From NCBI RefSeq assembly GCF_023100685.1, contig NZ_CP090064.1, forward strand, positions 1,550,001-1,614,000: a stretch of DNA of 64,000 nucleotides. Direction: 5' to 3'. The position numbers and the translations under genes were made by a program. Origin of the DNA: Proteus vulgaris. Its GTDB lineage: Bacteria; Pseudomonadota; Gammaproteobacteria; Enterobacterales; Enterobacteriaceae. The notes under the pieces are model-generated. The model saw only the letters and a program-made list of their open reading frames with translations, searched no databases and was not told where the DNA came from. This document shows positions 55,823-64,000 of this stretch, one piece after another (position 1 is the first letter of the stretch; each line of letters begins with the position of its first letter).

Positions 55823-56380
55823 ATGAATATAACAATTAATGATGATGGTTCTGTCTGTATTAAGACAAACTCATACAGTGCCTCTTATTTTGCGAATGGT
55901 AATTTAAAATTTTCAATAGGTGGCAAGGCTCCTGAAAAGATAACTATTAATCATCCTAAAAAAGAAATAGGTGAGCTGATCTATAAAGTCTCAGTAGATA
56001 CAACTGAGTTAGATAAGTTAGAAGAACAACTGATTCGTATTAAACAGCTGATGCAAGATATGGGTATCAATATCAGCATTAAACCAAAGCAAAGTAACGA
56101 TTTATTTATTGCAGGCTTAGGTGATTGCTTTATTAAAGATGCTGTTATTAATTCACCAAGAATTAAGTTTAGTGCGTCAGGTGATGCGGTATTTAGTGGT
56201 GTACTTGCTATTGGTAAGGTAGAGCAGGATGCCAAGGCTCAACTGACAAATTTAGGAATGCAAATTGATCGACAAGATGTTGCTATCAATGAGTTAAAAA
56301 GAGTAATGGAAACTCAGCAACAAGCATGGTCACAAACTGTGAGTGAGTTAACTAACAGAACGTGGTGTAGTCAGGGATAA
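55823..56380 (+). CDS. Hypothetical phage protein, possible tail-tip domain
   Basis: The 185-residue protein has a beta-rich start (MNITINDDGSVCIKTNSYSA), a central helix (ELDKLEEQLIRIKQLMQDMG) and GDCFIKDAVINSPRIKFSASGDAVFSGVL (in parts). That last section resembles the DUF1983-type end of tail tip proteins. A C-terminal coiled coil follows. Yet it lies upstream of the HNH and terminase genes, away from tail genes. GGAGAAG lies before the ATG. Function uncertain. Confidence 0.55.
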   Translation: MNITINDDGSVCIKTNSYSASYFANGNLKFSIGGKAPEKITINHPKKEIGELIYKVSVDTTELDKLEEQLIRIKQLMQDMGINISIKPKQSNDLFIAGLGDCFIKDAVINSPRIKFSASGDAVFSGVLAIGKVEQDAKAQLTNLGMQIDRQDVAINELKRVMETQQQAWSQTVSELTNRTWCSQG

Positions 56381-56383
56381 AAA

Positions 56384-56722
56384 ATGAAAAAACGCAATGT
56401 CTATGGTGGTCGATGGGCAAAGGTGCGATTAGCATTTCTTAATGAACATCCACTTTGTGTTATGTGCCAAGAACAAGGACGTATTACTGCTGCCACGGTA
56501 GTTGACCACATTACTCCGCATCGTCTTAGAGATGCAATTCAATCTGGTGATAAGGCTCTCATCACAAAAGCACAAGCCCTATTCTGGGATAAGAAAAACT
56601 TTCAAAGCTTATGTGACCTTCACCATAACTCAACAAAACAGCGAATGGAAAAGAGTGGCAAGGTTGTTGGCTGTAATGCTGATGGCATTCCTCTTGATCC
56701 TAATTCTCATTGGAATAAATAA
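56384..56722 (+). CDS. HNH endonuclease of the packaging module
   Basis: The 112-residue protein starts MKKRNVYGGRWAKVRLAFL and has HPLCVMCQEQGRITAATVVDHITPHR and FQSLCDLHHNSTKQRM, a complete HNH with two CxxC-type pairs. HK97-like phages carry such a nuclease next to cos and terminase, where it is needed for DNA packaging. It directly precedes the small terminase gene. Confidence 0.9.
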   Translation: MKKRNVYGGRWAKVRLAFLNEHPLCVMCQEQGRITAATVVDHITPHRLRDAIQSGDKALITKAQALFWDKKNFQSLCDLHHNSTKQRMEKSGKVVGCNADGIPLDPNSHWNK

Positions 56723-56848
56723 GTAATAACAATTGTAATTATAACGGTAGGGGAGGGTAAAAAGTTCAAATCCTTTTGTTTTGATTACCTAGCCCCGTCA
56801 TTTGTGTGCACAACCGCGAAATGAAAAGTTTTTTTCTGGGAGGTTCCG
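56723..56848 (+). other. Spacer between HNH and terminase genes, possible cos region
   Basis: This 126-bp gap has no ORF. In HK97-type phages the cohesive end site lies between the HNH and terminase genes or nearby. GC-richer stretches such as GGTAGGGGAGGG and CACAACCGCG stand out in AT-rich DNA. No cos cut can be named from sequence alone. Confidence 0.35.
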
Positions 56849-57316
56849 ATGGCAGGAAGGCGCCCGAAACCGACCCACTTGAAGGTGGTCACCGGTAATC
56901 CGGGGAAAAGAAAACTTAACGATAAAGAACCACAACCTAAACGTGAAATTCCAAGCCCACCTGAACATTTGACGGATTGGGGGAAAATGGCATGGGTAAA
57001 GTTAACGCTATTGTTGGATGGAATGGGCGTCCTTACCATTGCTGACGTATTTGCGCTAGAAAGGTTGTGTGATATTTATGCCGATATTCTTCAGTTGCGA
57101 GACACCATTGCTATTGAAGGTCGGACATATACAACAAAAACCCAATTAGGGGATTTTTTAATTAAAGCGAATCCTGCAGTGGCCATGCTGGCTGATGCGG
57201 ATCGGCGTTTTAAAAGTTATTTAGTCGAGTTTGGTTTAACACCAGCATCTCGCTCAAAGGTGAAAGTAGATGGTGGAGAAGAAGAGGAAGACCCACTCAA
57301 CCAATACTTCGGTTGA
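56849..57316 (+). CDS. Terminase small subunit, P27 family
   Basis: The 155-residue protein starts MAGRRPKPTHLKVVTGNPGK and has PSPPEHLTDWGKMAWVKLTLLLDGMGVL, features of P27 small terminases. The C terminus RSKVKVDGGEEEEDPL is acidic. GGGAGG precedes the ATG. It overlaps the large subunit gene by 47 bases. Confidence 0.92.
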   Translation: MAGRRPKPTHLKVVTGNPGKRKLNDKEPQPKREIPSPPEHLTDWGKMAWVKLTLLLDGMGVLTIADVFALERLCDIYADILQLRDTIAIEGRTYTTKTQLGDFLIKANPAVAMLADADRRFKSYLVEFGLTPASRSKVKVDGGEEEEDPLNQYFG

Positions 57317-59012
57317 TCCTGCAACTCAATATGCTCAAGACGTTAATAGTGGAAAGATACTGGCTGGCCCTGATATCAGAAATTCTTGCGCAAGGCATCT
57401 CAAAGATCTAAATGAAGCTAAAAAGCGCGGTTTAGTCTGGGATGTTGATGCTGTACAGAGAGCCATTGGATTCTTTGCAAAGGTGTTAAAGCTTAATGGT
57501 GGTGAGCATGAAGGGAAGCCATTTATCCTATTGCCTTGGCAATGTTTTGTTATCGGCTCCATCTTTGGGTGGAAAATGGAAGATGGTACACGTCGATTTC
57601 GCATGGCGTATGTTGAGTCAGGAAAAGGCTCAGGCAAGTCTCCATTAGCTGGTGGTGTTGGTCTTTATTGCTTAGTCGCTGATGGTGAGCCTCGTGCTGA
57701 AGTTTATGCAGCAGCAACAAAGAAAGACCAAGCCATGATCTTGTTTCGTGATGCGGTGGCAATGGTTGATCAGTCACCTGCGCTTAGTCAGCGTATCACT
57801 AAATCAGGCGGTGCTGGCAAAGAGTGGAATCTGGCTTTTTTAAAGACAGGCTCATTCTTTAGGCCAATTAGTTCTGATGATGGGCAATCAGGCCCTCGAC
57901 CACACTGCGCTCTTATCGACGAAATTCATGAGCATCGAAATAACACTGCTGTTGAAATGATGCGTGCTGGTACAAAAGGTAGGCGACAGGCACTGATATT
58001 CATGATCACAAACAGTGGCCATGATAAAACCAGCGTGTGCTATGACTACCATGAATACGGACGAAAAGTTGCTGAAAGCACCATTGAAGATGACAGTTTC
58101 TTTTCTTATATCTGTTCTCTTGATGAAGGCGACGACCCGTTTAAAGATGAATCGTGTTGGGGAAAAGCAAATCCTTCTCTAGGTTATACCTTCACGGATC
58201 GCTATTTACGTGAGCAAGTCACACAAGCCCAAGGCATGCCAGCAAAAGAAAGTATTGTTCGGCGTCTTAACTTTTGCCAATGGGTAGATGCAGATAATCC
58301 GTGGATCAATGGTGATACATGGATGAATAGAGAGAAACTCTTTACTTTGGACGATCTACAAGGTGAAGAATGCTATGGCGGATTAGACCTATCAGGAACA
58401 CGAGACTTAACTGCGCTCGCGCTTTATTTTCCTCGCATCAAACACCTATACGTTGAATTTTGGACACCCAAAGACACTTTATTGGAAAGAGCTAAAACTG
58501 ACAGGGTTCCTTATGATGCTTGGGTTAGGCAAGGGTTTATTCATACTACACCGGGTAAAGCAGTCAAATATGAATTTGTTGCAGAGCGTCTATCTGAAAT
58601 AACTCATCATGTTAATTTACTTGCAATTGGGTTTGACCAATATCGCATTAAATATCTCGAGCCTGAATTGGACGAGGCTTCAGTAACAGTACCTCTCATT
58701 CCTCATGGGCAGGGATATTACAAAGCTAAGGATTCAGGGTTATGGATGCCTCACTCAATCGAATTATTTGAAGGGCTCATAGATGATGAAAAATTAGTCA
58801 TTCATGCGAATCCTTGTTTGAGGTGGAATGCAGCTTCTGCCGTTTTAGAGGCAGATCAAAAAGAAAATCGTATTTTTGCTAAAAAGAAAAGTACCGGTCG
58901 AATTGATGGAGTAGTGGCCTCTGCAATGGCGATTGGCACTGCTGAAGGTGAGGTTGATGATGATGGAGATATTGAAGGATTCTTTGATGATCCAATTATA
59001 GTGGGGATTTAG
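57270..59012 (+). CDS. Terminase large subunit, HK97 type
   Basis: The 580-residue protein has ATPase motifs ESGKGSGKSPLAGG (Walker A, residues 116-129) and HCALIDEIHEH (Walker B, about 211). Its nuclease part has CYGGLDLSGTRDLTALALYF and RIDGVVASAMAIG with the metal-binding Asp residues. This is the Terminase_1 type. It starts inside the small terminase gene in another frame and ends directly before the portal gene. Confidence 0.95.
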   Translation: MVEKKRKTHSTNTSVDPATQYAQDVNSGKILAGPDIRNSCARHLKDLNEAKKRGLVWDVDAVQRAIGFFAKVLKLNGGEHEGKPFILLPWQCFVIGSIFGWKMEDGTRRFRMAYVESGKGSGKSPLAGGVGLYCLVADGEPRAEVYAAATKKDQAMILFRDAVAMVDQSPALSQRITKSGGAGKEWNLAFLKTGSFFRPISSDDGQSGPRPHCALIDEIHEHRNNTAVEMMRAGTKGRRQALIFMITNSGHDKTSVCYDYHEYGRKVAESTIEDDSFFSYICSLDEGDDPFKDESCWGKANPSLGYTFTDRYLREQVTQAQGMPAKESIVRRLNFCQWVDADNPWINGDTWMNREKLFTLDDLQGEECYGGLDLSGTRDLTALALYFPRIKHLYVEFWTPKDTLLERAKTDRVPYDAWVRQGFIHTTPGKAVKYEFVAERLSEITHHVNLLAIGFDQYRIKYLEPELDEASVTVPLIPHGQGYYKAKDSGLWMPHSIELFEGLIDDEKLVIHANPCLRWNAASAVLEADQKENRIFAKKKSTGRIDGVVASAMAIGTAEGEVDDDGDIEGFFDDPIIVGI

Positions 59013-60338
59013 ATGGGCACATTAAAAAAACCAGGGAGAGTGAAGTCCGCCATCCTTAATTGGATGGGCATCCCTATTAGTTTAGCGGACGGTACATTTT
59101 GGGGGGAGTGGTCAGGAAAGAGTAGTAGTGGCAAGACAGTGACGGCTGATAATGCCTTACAGTTGTCAGCTGTTTGGTCTTGTGTTCGATTGCTTAGTGA
59201 ATCCATTTCAACGTTACCGCTTAAAATCTATAAAGCAAATAGAGATGGCTCTCGAGAACTAGCAAAACAACATCCTGCCTATACTGTGTTGTGCCGAAGA
59301 CCAAATTCAGAAATGACACCTTCTCGATTTATGTTAATGGTCGTTGCCAGCTTATGCTTAAGAGGAAACGCCTTTATTGAGAAGTTATATATTGGATCTA
59401 AATTAGTCTCCCTTAACCCATTACTACCGCAAAATATGGTAGTAAAGCGCTTGGATAATGGACGATTAGAATATACTTACACTGATTCAAAATCAGTCAA
59501 GAGAGTTATTCCTGATAAAAATATAATGCATATCAGAGGGTTTGGTATGGATGGTATTTGTGGAATGATCCCTATTCAAGTAGGGAGAGATGTTATTGGC
59601 ACGGCACTATCAACGGATGAAGCTGCTGGAAAGGTTTTCGAAAATGGGTTACAAACCAGTGGGTTGCTCACGTCAAAAACAGCATTAAAGCCAGATCAGC
59701 GAGAGCGTTTAAGAAAACATTTGACGACTTTTTCTGGCTCAAAAAATGCTGGAAAGGTAATGATACTTGAGGCAGATTTATCTTTTCAAAATGTCACAAT
59801 GAATCCTGAAACAGCTCAGCTTTTGCAAAGCCGAGGATATAGCATTGAGGAAATTTGCCGTTGGTTTCGGGTTCCTCCCTTTATGGTTGGGCATGCTGAT
59901 AAGCAAAGTAGTTGGGCATCGAGTGTAGAGGGGATGAATATGCAATTCCTCACTAACACACTTAGACCTCTACTGGTTAATATTGAACAAGAAATCAACC
60001 GATGCCTGCTTGATAGCGACGACGATTATTATGCTGAATTCTCTGTTGAAGGTTTATTACGGGCTGACAGTGCAGGCCGTTCTGCTTACTACACAACAGC
60101 ATTACAAAATGGCTGGATGAGTCGAAATGATGTGAGAAGGCTAGAGAATCTACCGCCGATTGAGGGTGGTGATATTTATACCGTTCAGCTTAATTTAACG
60201 CCCCTTGATCAGCTTGGACGAGAAGTCTCTAGTAATGAAGCTGAAAAACTTAAAGCGCAAATCACCAACTGGTTATTTCCTGACGGCAATCCCGTAGCCC
60301 CACATTCTCAAGCCAACCAACCTCACTCTGAGGAGTAA
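59013..60338 (+). CDS. Portal protein, HK97 family
   Basis: The 441-residue protein has LQLSAVWSCVRLLSESISTLPLKIYK near residue 50, LRGNAFIEKLYIG near 112 and IEEICRWFRVPPFMVGHADK near 275, all typical of HK97 portals. It starts one base after the large terminase stop. It forms the DNA entry ring at one capsid vertex. Confidence 0.95.
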   Translation: MGTLKKPGRVKSAILNWMGIPISLADGTFWGEWSGKSSSGKTVTADNALQLSAVWSCVRLLSESISTLPLKIYKANRDGSRELAKQHPAYTVLCRRPNSEMTPSRFMLMVVASLCLRGNAFIEKLYIGSKLVSLNPLLPQNMVVKRLDNGRLEYTYTDSKSVKRVIPDKNIMHIRGFGMDGICGMIPIQVGRDVIGTALSTDEAAGKVFENGLQTSGLLTSKTALKPDQRERLRKHLTTFSGSKNAGKVMILEADLSFQNVTMNPETAQLLQSRGYSIEEICRWFRVPPFMVGHADKQSSWASSVEGMNMQFLTNTLRPLLVNIEQEINRCLLDSDDDYYAEFSVEGLLRADSAGRSAYYTTALQNGWMSRNDVRRLENLPPIEGGDIYTVQLNLTPLDQLGREVSSNEAEKLKAQITNWLFPDGNPVAPHSQANQPHSEE

Positions 60339-60342
60339 ATTT

Positions 60343-61194
60343 ATGAAAAAAAATCATTTGCCAGTTGCGCTGGAGGATCGCCCCTGCGCATCGATTAGCT
60401 ATGAGCTGAAATCTAAAGCATTGGATAAATGGAATAGCAGTATTCGTGCATCAAGTACAGATAACACCATCTCAATATTAGATGTGATTGGTGAAGATTA
60501 TTGGGGAGAGGGTGTTACTGCAAAACGTATTTCTGCCGCACTTCGCGCCATTGGAAATAATGATGTGGTTGTCAATATCAATAGTCCAGGTGGCGATATG
60601 TTTGAAGGATTAGCCATTTATAACCTACTTCGCTCTCACAGTGGAAAAGTGACCGTCAATATTTTAGGCATTGCTGCTTCCGCCGCGTCCATTATTGCAA
60701 TGGCTGGTGATGAAGTTCAAATGGGTCGCGGTGCCTTTTTGATGATCCATAACTGTTGGGCTGTCGGTGTGGGTAATCGGCATGACTTTGCAAAATTAGC
60801 TAATGATCTCGCCCCTTTTGATACGTCGATGGCAGATATCTATGTGGCACGTAGTGGGCAATCTAATGAAGTCGTGAGTCAGATGATGGACGACGAGACC
60901 TATATTGGTGCGAGCGAAGCGATTGAAAAAGGGTTTGCTGATAATTTGCTTACTGCAGATATCGTTGATGATGGTGATGAAAGCCCACAAGCCGCCATTC
61001 GTAAATTAGATGCGTTACTTGCTAAGGCGAACACCTCTCGCTCTGAGCGTAGAAAACTTATTAGTGCTTTAACACGAAGTATGCCGAGCGCTACTTCCAA
61101 TCCTCACGGTACGCCAAGCGCTACCTCTGAAATTAATCCTGAAACTCTTTCTGAATTGGAAAAGGCGGTAAATGCCTTCGCCACAGCTAATTAA
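60343..61194 (+). CDS. Prohead protease, ClpP-like (S14 type)
   Basis: The 283-residue protein has the ClpP fold with NINSPGGDMFEGLAIYNLL, GIAASAASIIAMAGDEVQMG (catalytic Ser near 113) and FLMIHNCWAVGVG (catalytic His near 136). The last 50 residues are a low-complexity tail (PSATSNPHGTPSATSE). It processes scaffold and capsid precursors. It sits between portal and capsid genes as usual. Confidence 0.93.
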   Translation: MKKNHLPVALEDRPCASISYELKSKALDKWNSSIRASSTDNTISILDVIGEDYWGEGVTAKRISAALRAIGNNDVVVNINSPGGDMFEGLAIYNLLRSHSGKVTVNILGIAASAASIIAMAGDEVQMGRGAFLMIHNCWAVGVGNRHDFAKLANDLAPFDTSMADIYVARSGQSNEVVSQMMDDETYIGASEAIEKGFADNLLTADIVDDGDESPQAAIRKLDALLAKANTSRSERRKLISALTRSMPSATSNPHGTPSATSEINPETLSELEKAVNAFATAN

Positions 61195-61205
61195 TTGGAG
61201 ACATT

Positions 61206-62420
61206 ATGTCTGATACAAATGAATTATTAAAAAATCTATCGGCAAAAATTGAAGAAGCCAACGGTAAATTTAATGCTAAAGCCGAAGAAGCCTTAAAAGA
61301 AGCCCAAAAAGTTGGTAGTTTAAGCACTGAAACTAAAGCCGCAGTAGATAAGATGGCAACTGAACTGAATGCATTGCGTGAATCTGAAAAAACACTCAAA
61401 GCTTCATTAGGTGAATTAGAGCAACATGTCGCACAAATGCCATTGAATAATGCGGTTCAAGCAGCGAAAACAATTGGTCAACAAGTCATTTCTGCAGATG
61501 TACTAAAAGAAATTAATTCTAGCATTCAATCAAGTAAGCGCATTTCCATTCCAGTGCAAGCCGCATTGATTTCAACTGGCGTGGCTGACGGTGTTGTTGA
61601 GCCTCAACGTTTACCCGGTATTGATGTTGCGCCAAAACAGCGTTTATTTATCCGTGATCTGATTGCGCCAGGCAAAACCACTTCACCGGCTATTTTCTGG
61701 GTTCAGCAGACGGGATTTACGAATAAAGCTTCTGTGGTACCAGAAAATACCGCTAAGCCTTACAGCGATATTGAATTTGAAACCAAAATCACACCAGTTA
61801 CTACCATTGCTCATATGTTCAAGGCCTCTAAACAAATCCTAGATGACTTTGCACAACTGCAGTCTTTAGTCGATGCTGAAATGCGTTATGGCTTGAAGTT
61901 TGTTGAAGAGCAAGAAATCTTGTTTGGTGATGGCTCTGGTGCTCACTTACATGGCATCATTCCTCAAGCCTCTAAATACAAACCTGAATTTAGCGTCGAA
62001 AAGCAAAGTGGCATTGATGATTTACGCCTTGCAATGCTACAAGCGCAATTAGCTCGACTGCCTGCCACGGGGCATGTTTTGCATTTTATTGATTGGGCGA
62101 AAATTGAATTAACTAAAGACTCATTAGGGCGTTACATTCTTGCCAACCCATCTGCATTAATTGGCCCAACATTATGGGGACTACCTGTTGTTGCTACTGA
62201 ATCAACGGCCTTTAAAGGCAAGTTCTTAACAGGGGCATTTAACGCAGGTGCGCAGTTATTCGATCGTGAAGAAACCAATGTGGTGATTTCTACTGAAAAT
62301 ACCGACGATTTTGAGAAAAATATGATCTCAATTCGTTGCGAAGAGCGTTTAGCGTTAGCAGTAAAACGCCCAGAAGCCTTTGTTTACGGTGACTTCACCA
62401 TACCAGCTTCAGGGGAATAA
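61206..62420 (+). CDS. Major capsid protein, HK97 family
   Basis: The 404-residue protein has an N-terminal delta domain (residues about 1-105, coiled coil with NELLKNLSAKIEEANGKF), then the shell domain. In it LISTGVADGVVEPQRLPGID, TPVTTIAHMFKASKQILDD and KFVEEQEILFGDGSGAHLHGI are typical for HK97-like capsids. The delta domain is likely removed by the protease encoded upstream. A terminator follows. Confidence 0.95.
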   Translation: MSDTNELLKNLSAKIEEANGKFNAKAEEALKEAQKVGSLSTETKAAVDKMATELNALRESEKTLKASLGELEQHVAQMPLNNAVQAAKTIGQQVISADVLKEINSSIQSSKRISIPVQAALISTGVADGVVEPQRLPGIDVAPKQRLFIRDLIAPGKTTSPAIFWVQQTGFTNKASVVPENTAKPYSDIEFETKITPVTTIAHMFKASKQILDDFAQLQSLVDAEMRYGLKFVEEQEILFGDGSGAHLHGIIPQASKYKPEFSVEKQSGIDDLRLAMLQAQLARLPATGHVLHFIDWAKIELTKDSLGRYILANPSALIGPTLWGLPVVATESTAFKGKFLTGAFNAGAQLFDREETNVVISTENTDDFEKNMISIRCEERLALAVKRPEAFVYGDFTIPASGE

Positions 62421-62436
62421 CCAATAGGGCGAATGA

Positions 62437-62459
62437 GGCGGTCTTTATGACCGCCTTTT
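62437..62459 (+). terminator. Terminator behind the capsid gene, prophage 2
   Basis: GGCGGTC-tttat-GACCGCC is a perfect 7-bp stem followed by TTTT. It lies 16 bases after the capsid stop and should reduce transcription of the connector genes. Confidence 0.87.
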
Positions 62460-62472
62460 CTTTGGGGGCAAT

Positions 62473-62696
<224 letters not shown>

Positions 62697-62697
<1 letters not shown>

Positions 62698-63023
62698 TGC
62701 TTTCTCTGGAATTAGTAAAACAACATTGCAATATCGATCCTGATTTTACGGATGATGATAAATTGCTCGCTCTTTACACCAACTCTGCAGTGAAGTTTGT
62801 CGAGAACTACACTCGCAGGACGCTTTATGAAAAGGAAGTATCGGAAGGATACCAAGAAGATGCCGATCATCTATTACTGACAGATGATGTTTCTGCTGCC
62901 ATGTTATTACTTATTGGGCAGTGGTATGAAAATCGTGAAGGCGTGATCTCAGGGCGCTCTTTTTCAACTCAACCCTTTGCGGTGGAAGCGTTATTACAGC
63001 CTTATCGAATTTACGGTGTGTAG
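62697..63023 (+). CDS. Head-tail connector protein, gp6-like
   Basis: The 108-residue protein starts MLSLELVKQHCNIDPDFTDD and has AVKFVENYTRRTLYEKEVSEG and AMLLLIGQWYENREGVISGR. This is the HK97 gp6-like connector family (also called DNA packaging protein). It binds beneath the portal. The ATG overlaps the preceding stop. Confidence 0.9.
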
Positions 63024-63031
63024 GAGGTTGT

Positions 63032-63361
63032 ATGCAAGCTGGAAAATTACGGCATGTTATTAAAATACAAAAACCGATATTAGCGCCTGATGCCATTAGC
63101 GGTAATGAAGTAATTTGGGAGGATTTCTTGCCTAAGGTACGCGCCTCTATTGCACCTTATCAGGGACGTGAATACTTTCAGGCACAGCAAGTTCAAAGCG
63201 AAGCCAGCACACGTATCCTGATCCGTTACGTATCAGGAATAAATACGTCAATGCGTATTATTTATGGTGAAAGGGTATTCGATATCATCTCAATTATTGA
63301 TCCGAAAGAACAACATCGAGAGCTACAACTGATGTGCAAGGAAGGAGTTAATGATGGGTGA
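63032..63361 (+). CDS. Head closure protein, SPP1 gp16-like
   Basis: The 109-residue protein has MQAGKLRHVIKIQKP at the start, ISGNEVIWEDFLPKVRASIAPYQGREYFQ (in parts) and STRILIRYVSGINTSMRI, all typical of phage head-tail adaptors of the gp16 family. It plugs the connector after DNA packaging. AGGAGG precedes the ATG. Confidence 0.9.
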   Translation: MQAGKLRHVIKIQKPILAPDAISGNEVIWEDFLPKVRASIAPYQGREYFQAQQVQSEASTRILIRYVSGINTSMRIIYGERVFDIISIIDPKEQHRELQLMCKEGVNDG

Positions 63362-63824
63362 GATTAAAATCAGCGGATTGCCTGAAATACAGCGAAAAAT
63401 GCAAGAAGTCGCGCGTAAAGTAAGAAACCGTAGTGCCCGCAAAGCAATGAATGCAGGAGCATCTACTTTAAAGAAGGAAATTAAGAGCCGTGTCCCTGTT
63501 TTAAAAGAAGAGGTTCCGCATCGACGCAAGGGAACAATTAAACGTAATGTTCGTTCTAAAACAAAGGTGCAGAGTAACGGACAAACAAAAACACGTATTT
63601 GGGTAAAGTCATTGTCTGGGAAAAAAATTACTGCATTCAAACAAGCGACAGGGAAAAGTGCCGCATTGAACCCGAATGATCCCTTTTATTGGTGGTTCGT
63701 TGAGTTTGGTACTTCAAAGATGCCAGCTCAGCCTTTTATGAGACCGGGTTTTGAAGCTAAAAAAGAAGCCACCGCAAAAGTGATTGTTCAAACGTTAAAA
63801 GAGGAAATTGAGAAAACAAGGTAA
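63351..63824 (+). CDS. HK97 gp10-like tail completion protein
   Basis: The 157-residue basic protein has ISGLPEIQRKMQEVARKVRN at its start and NPNDPFYWWFVEFGTSKMPAQPFMRPGF (in parts) near the end, the gp10 signature. It acts at the head-tail joint. It overlaps the closure gene by 11 bases. Two adjacent ATG codons are possible starts. Confidence 0.9.
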   Translation: MMGEIKISGLPEIQRKMQEVARKVRNRSARKAMNAGASTLKKEIKSRVPVLKEEVPHRRKGTIKRNVRSKTKVQSNGQTKTRIWVKSLSGKKITAFKQATGKSAALNPNDPFYWWFVEFGTSKMPAQPFMRPGFEAKKEATAKVIVQTLKEEIEKTR

Positions 63825-63828
63825 TAAT

Positions 63829-64000
63829 ATGATTTATCAATTAAAGGAAGCCCTTTCACCGCTAGTCGATGAAAGGGTTTTTTTTCAGGTATTGCCTGAA
63901 GGTAAATTGGTTTACCCCGCTATTGTGATCCAATTTTCCAGCATCACACCGAATAACGCGCTTGCTGAGATGGATCTTGATGATTATCGCGTCCAGCTCG
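63829..64000 (+). CDS. Tail terminator-like protein (DUF3168 type), partial
   Basis: The first 57 codons are seen: MIYQLKEALSPLVDERVFF, then LPEGKLVYPAIVIQFSSITP and NNALAEMDLDDYRVQL. The pattern agrees with DUF3168/gpU-like tail completion proteins that follow gp10 in HK97-type clusters. The gene runs off the right edge. Confidence 0.7.
   Translation, partial: MIYQLKEALSPLVDERVFFQVLPEGKLVYPAIVIQFSSITPNNALAEMDLDDYRVQL

Overview
The window holds parts of two temperate phage genomes sitting head to tail in the same orientation in an AT-rich enterobacterial chromosome. Codon use, AT richness and the attachment tRNA fit a Morganellaceae host (Proteus or Providencia type); this is an inference, as no clear chromosomal gene is present. 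Prophage 1 runs from before base 1 (its integrase lies just left of the window; the excisionase start is at 1-98) to about 39010. Prophage 2 starts at the attachment site 39011-39055, a 3' piece of a tRNA-Pro(GGG) gene, with its integrase at 39191-40366, and runs past 64000.

Prophage 1 has a lambdoid early region. A leftward recombination and host-interaction operon (1-4574, minus strand) is followed by an S24 repressor (4899-5654, minus) and paired operators in pL and pR. Then come a YdaS-like Cro and a YdaT-like regulator, an O-like initiator with internal iterons, and DnaC and DnaB homologues. A DUF1367/Ref/Q block ends the early region. The late region has holin, M15 endolysin, Rz/Rz1, terminase, DUF1073 portal, MuF, DUF2213, DUF2184 capsid, sheath, tube, a frameshifted tail chaperone, tape measure, baseplate and a repetitive tail fibre. 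It encodes a contractile (myovirus) virion. Cargo genes break this plan: a PD-(D/E)XK-like protein (9701-11110, minus), a terminator-bracketed membrane/coiled-coil protein (12849-14033), a minus-strand orphan (15326-15661), an NTF2-like immunity protein between the terminase subunits (16940-17413), an ATP-grasp protein behind the tail fibre (37466-38512) and a LexA-box gene at the right end (38548-38784).

Prophage 2 repeats the layout with different parts. Leftward it has xis, a methyltransferase, an ASCH-like protein, SSB, YfdQ and YfdP. A repressor with an altered S24 active site (44977-45570, minus) faces a YdaS-like Cro and a YmfL-like regulator. An initiator, Dam-type methylase, Lar, RusA, Rha/KilAC protein, DUF968 HNH protein and DUF1133 antiterminator follow. 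A two-holin lysis cassette precedes an HK97-type head module (HNH, P27 TerS, TerL, portal, ClpP-like protease, capsid, connectors), cut by the window end.

The most notable signals are these. A complete LexA-type promoter in prophage 2 points into the 3' end of the repressor gene and carries a 59-codon ORF. Another LexA box lies in front of the last gene of prophage 1. Ten TGCGCA hexamers crowd into 155 bp of the prophage 1 small terminase gene and look like a pac site. A short leader, GAGGCAAGACCAATG, recurs before genes on both strands of prophage 1. There is also a degenerate tRNA in the early region of prophage 2.
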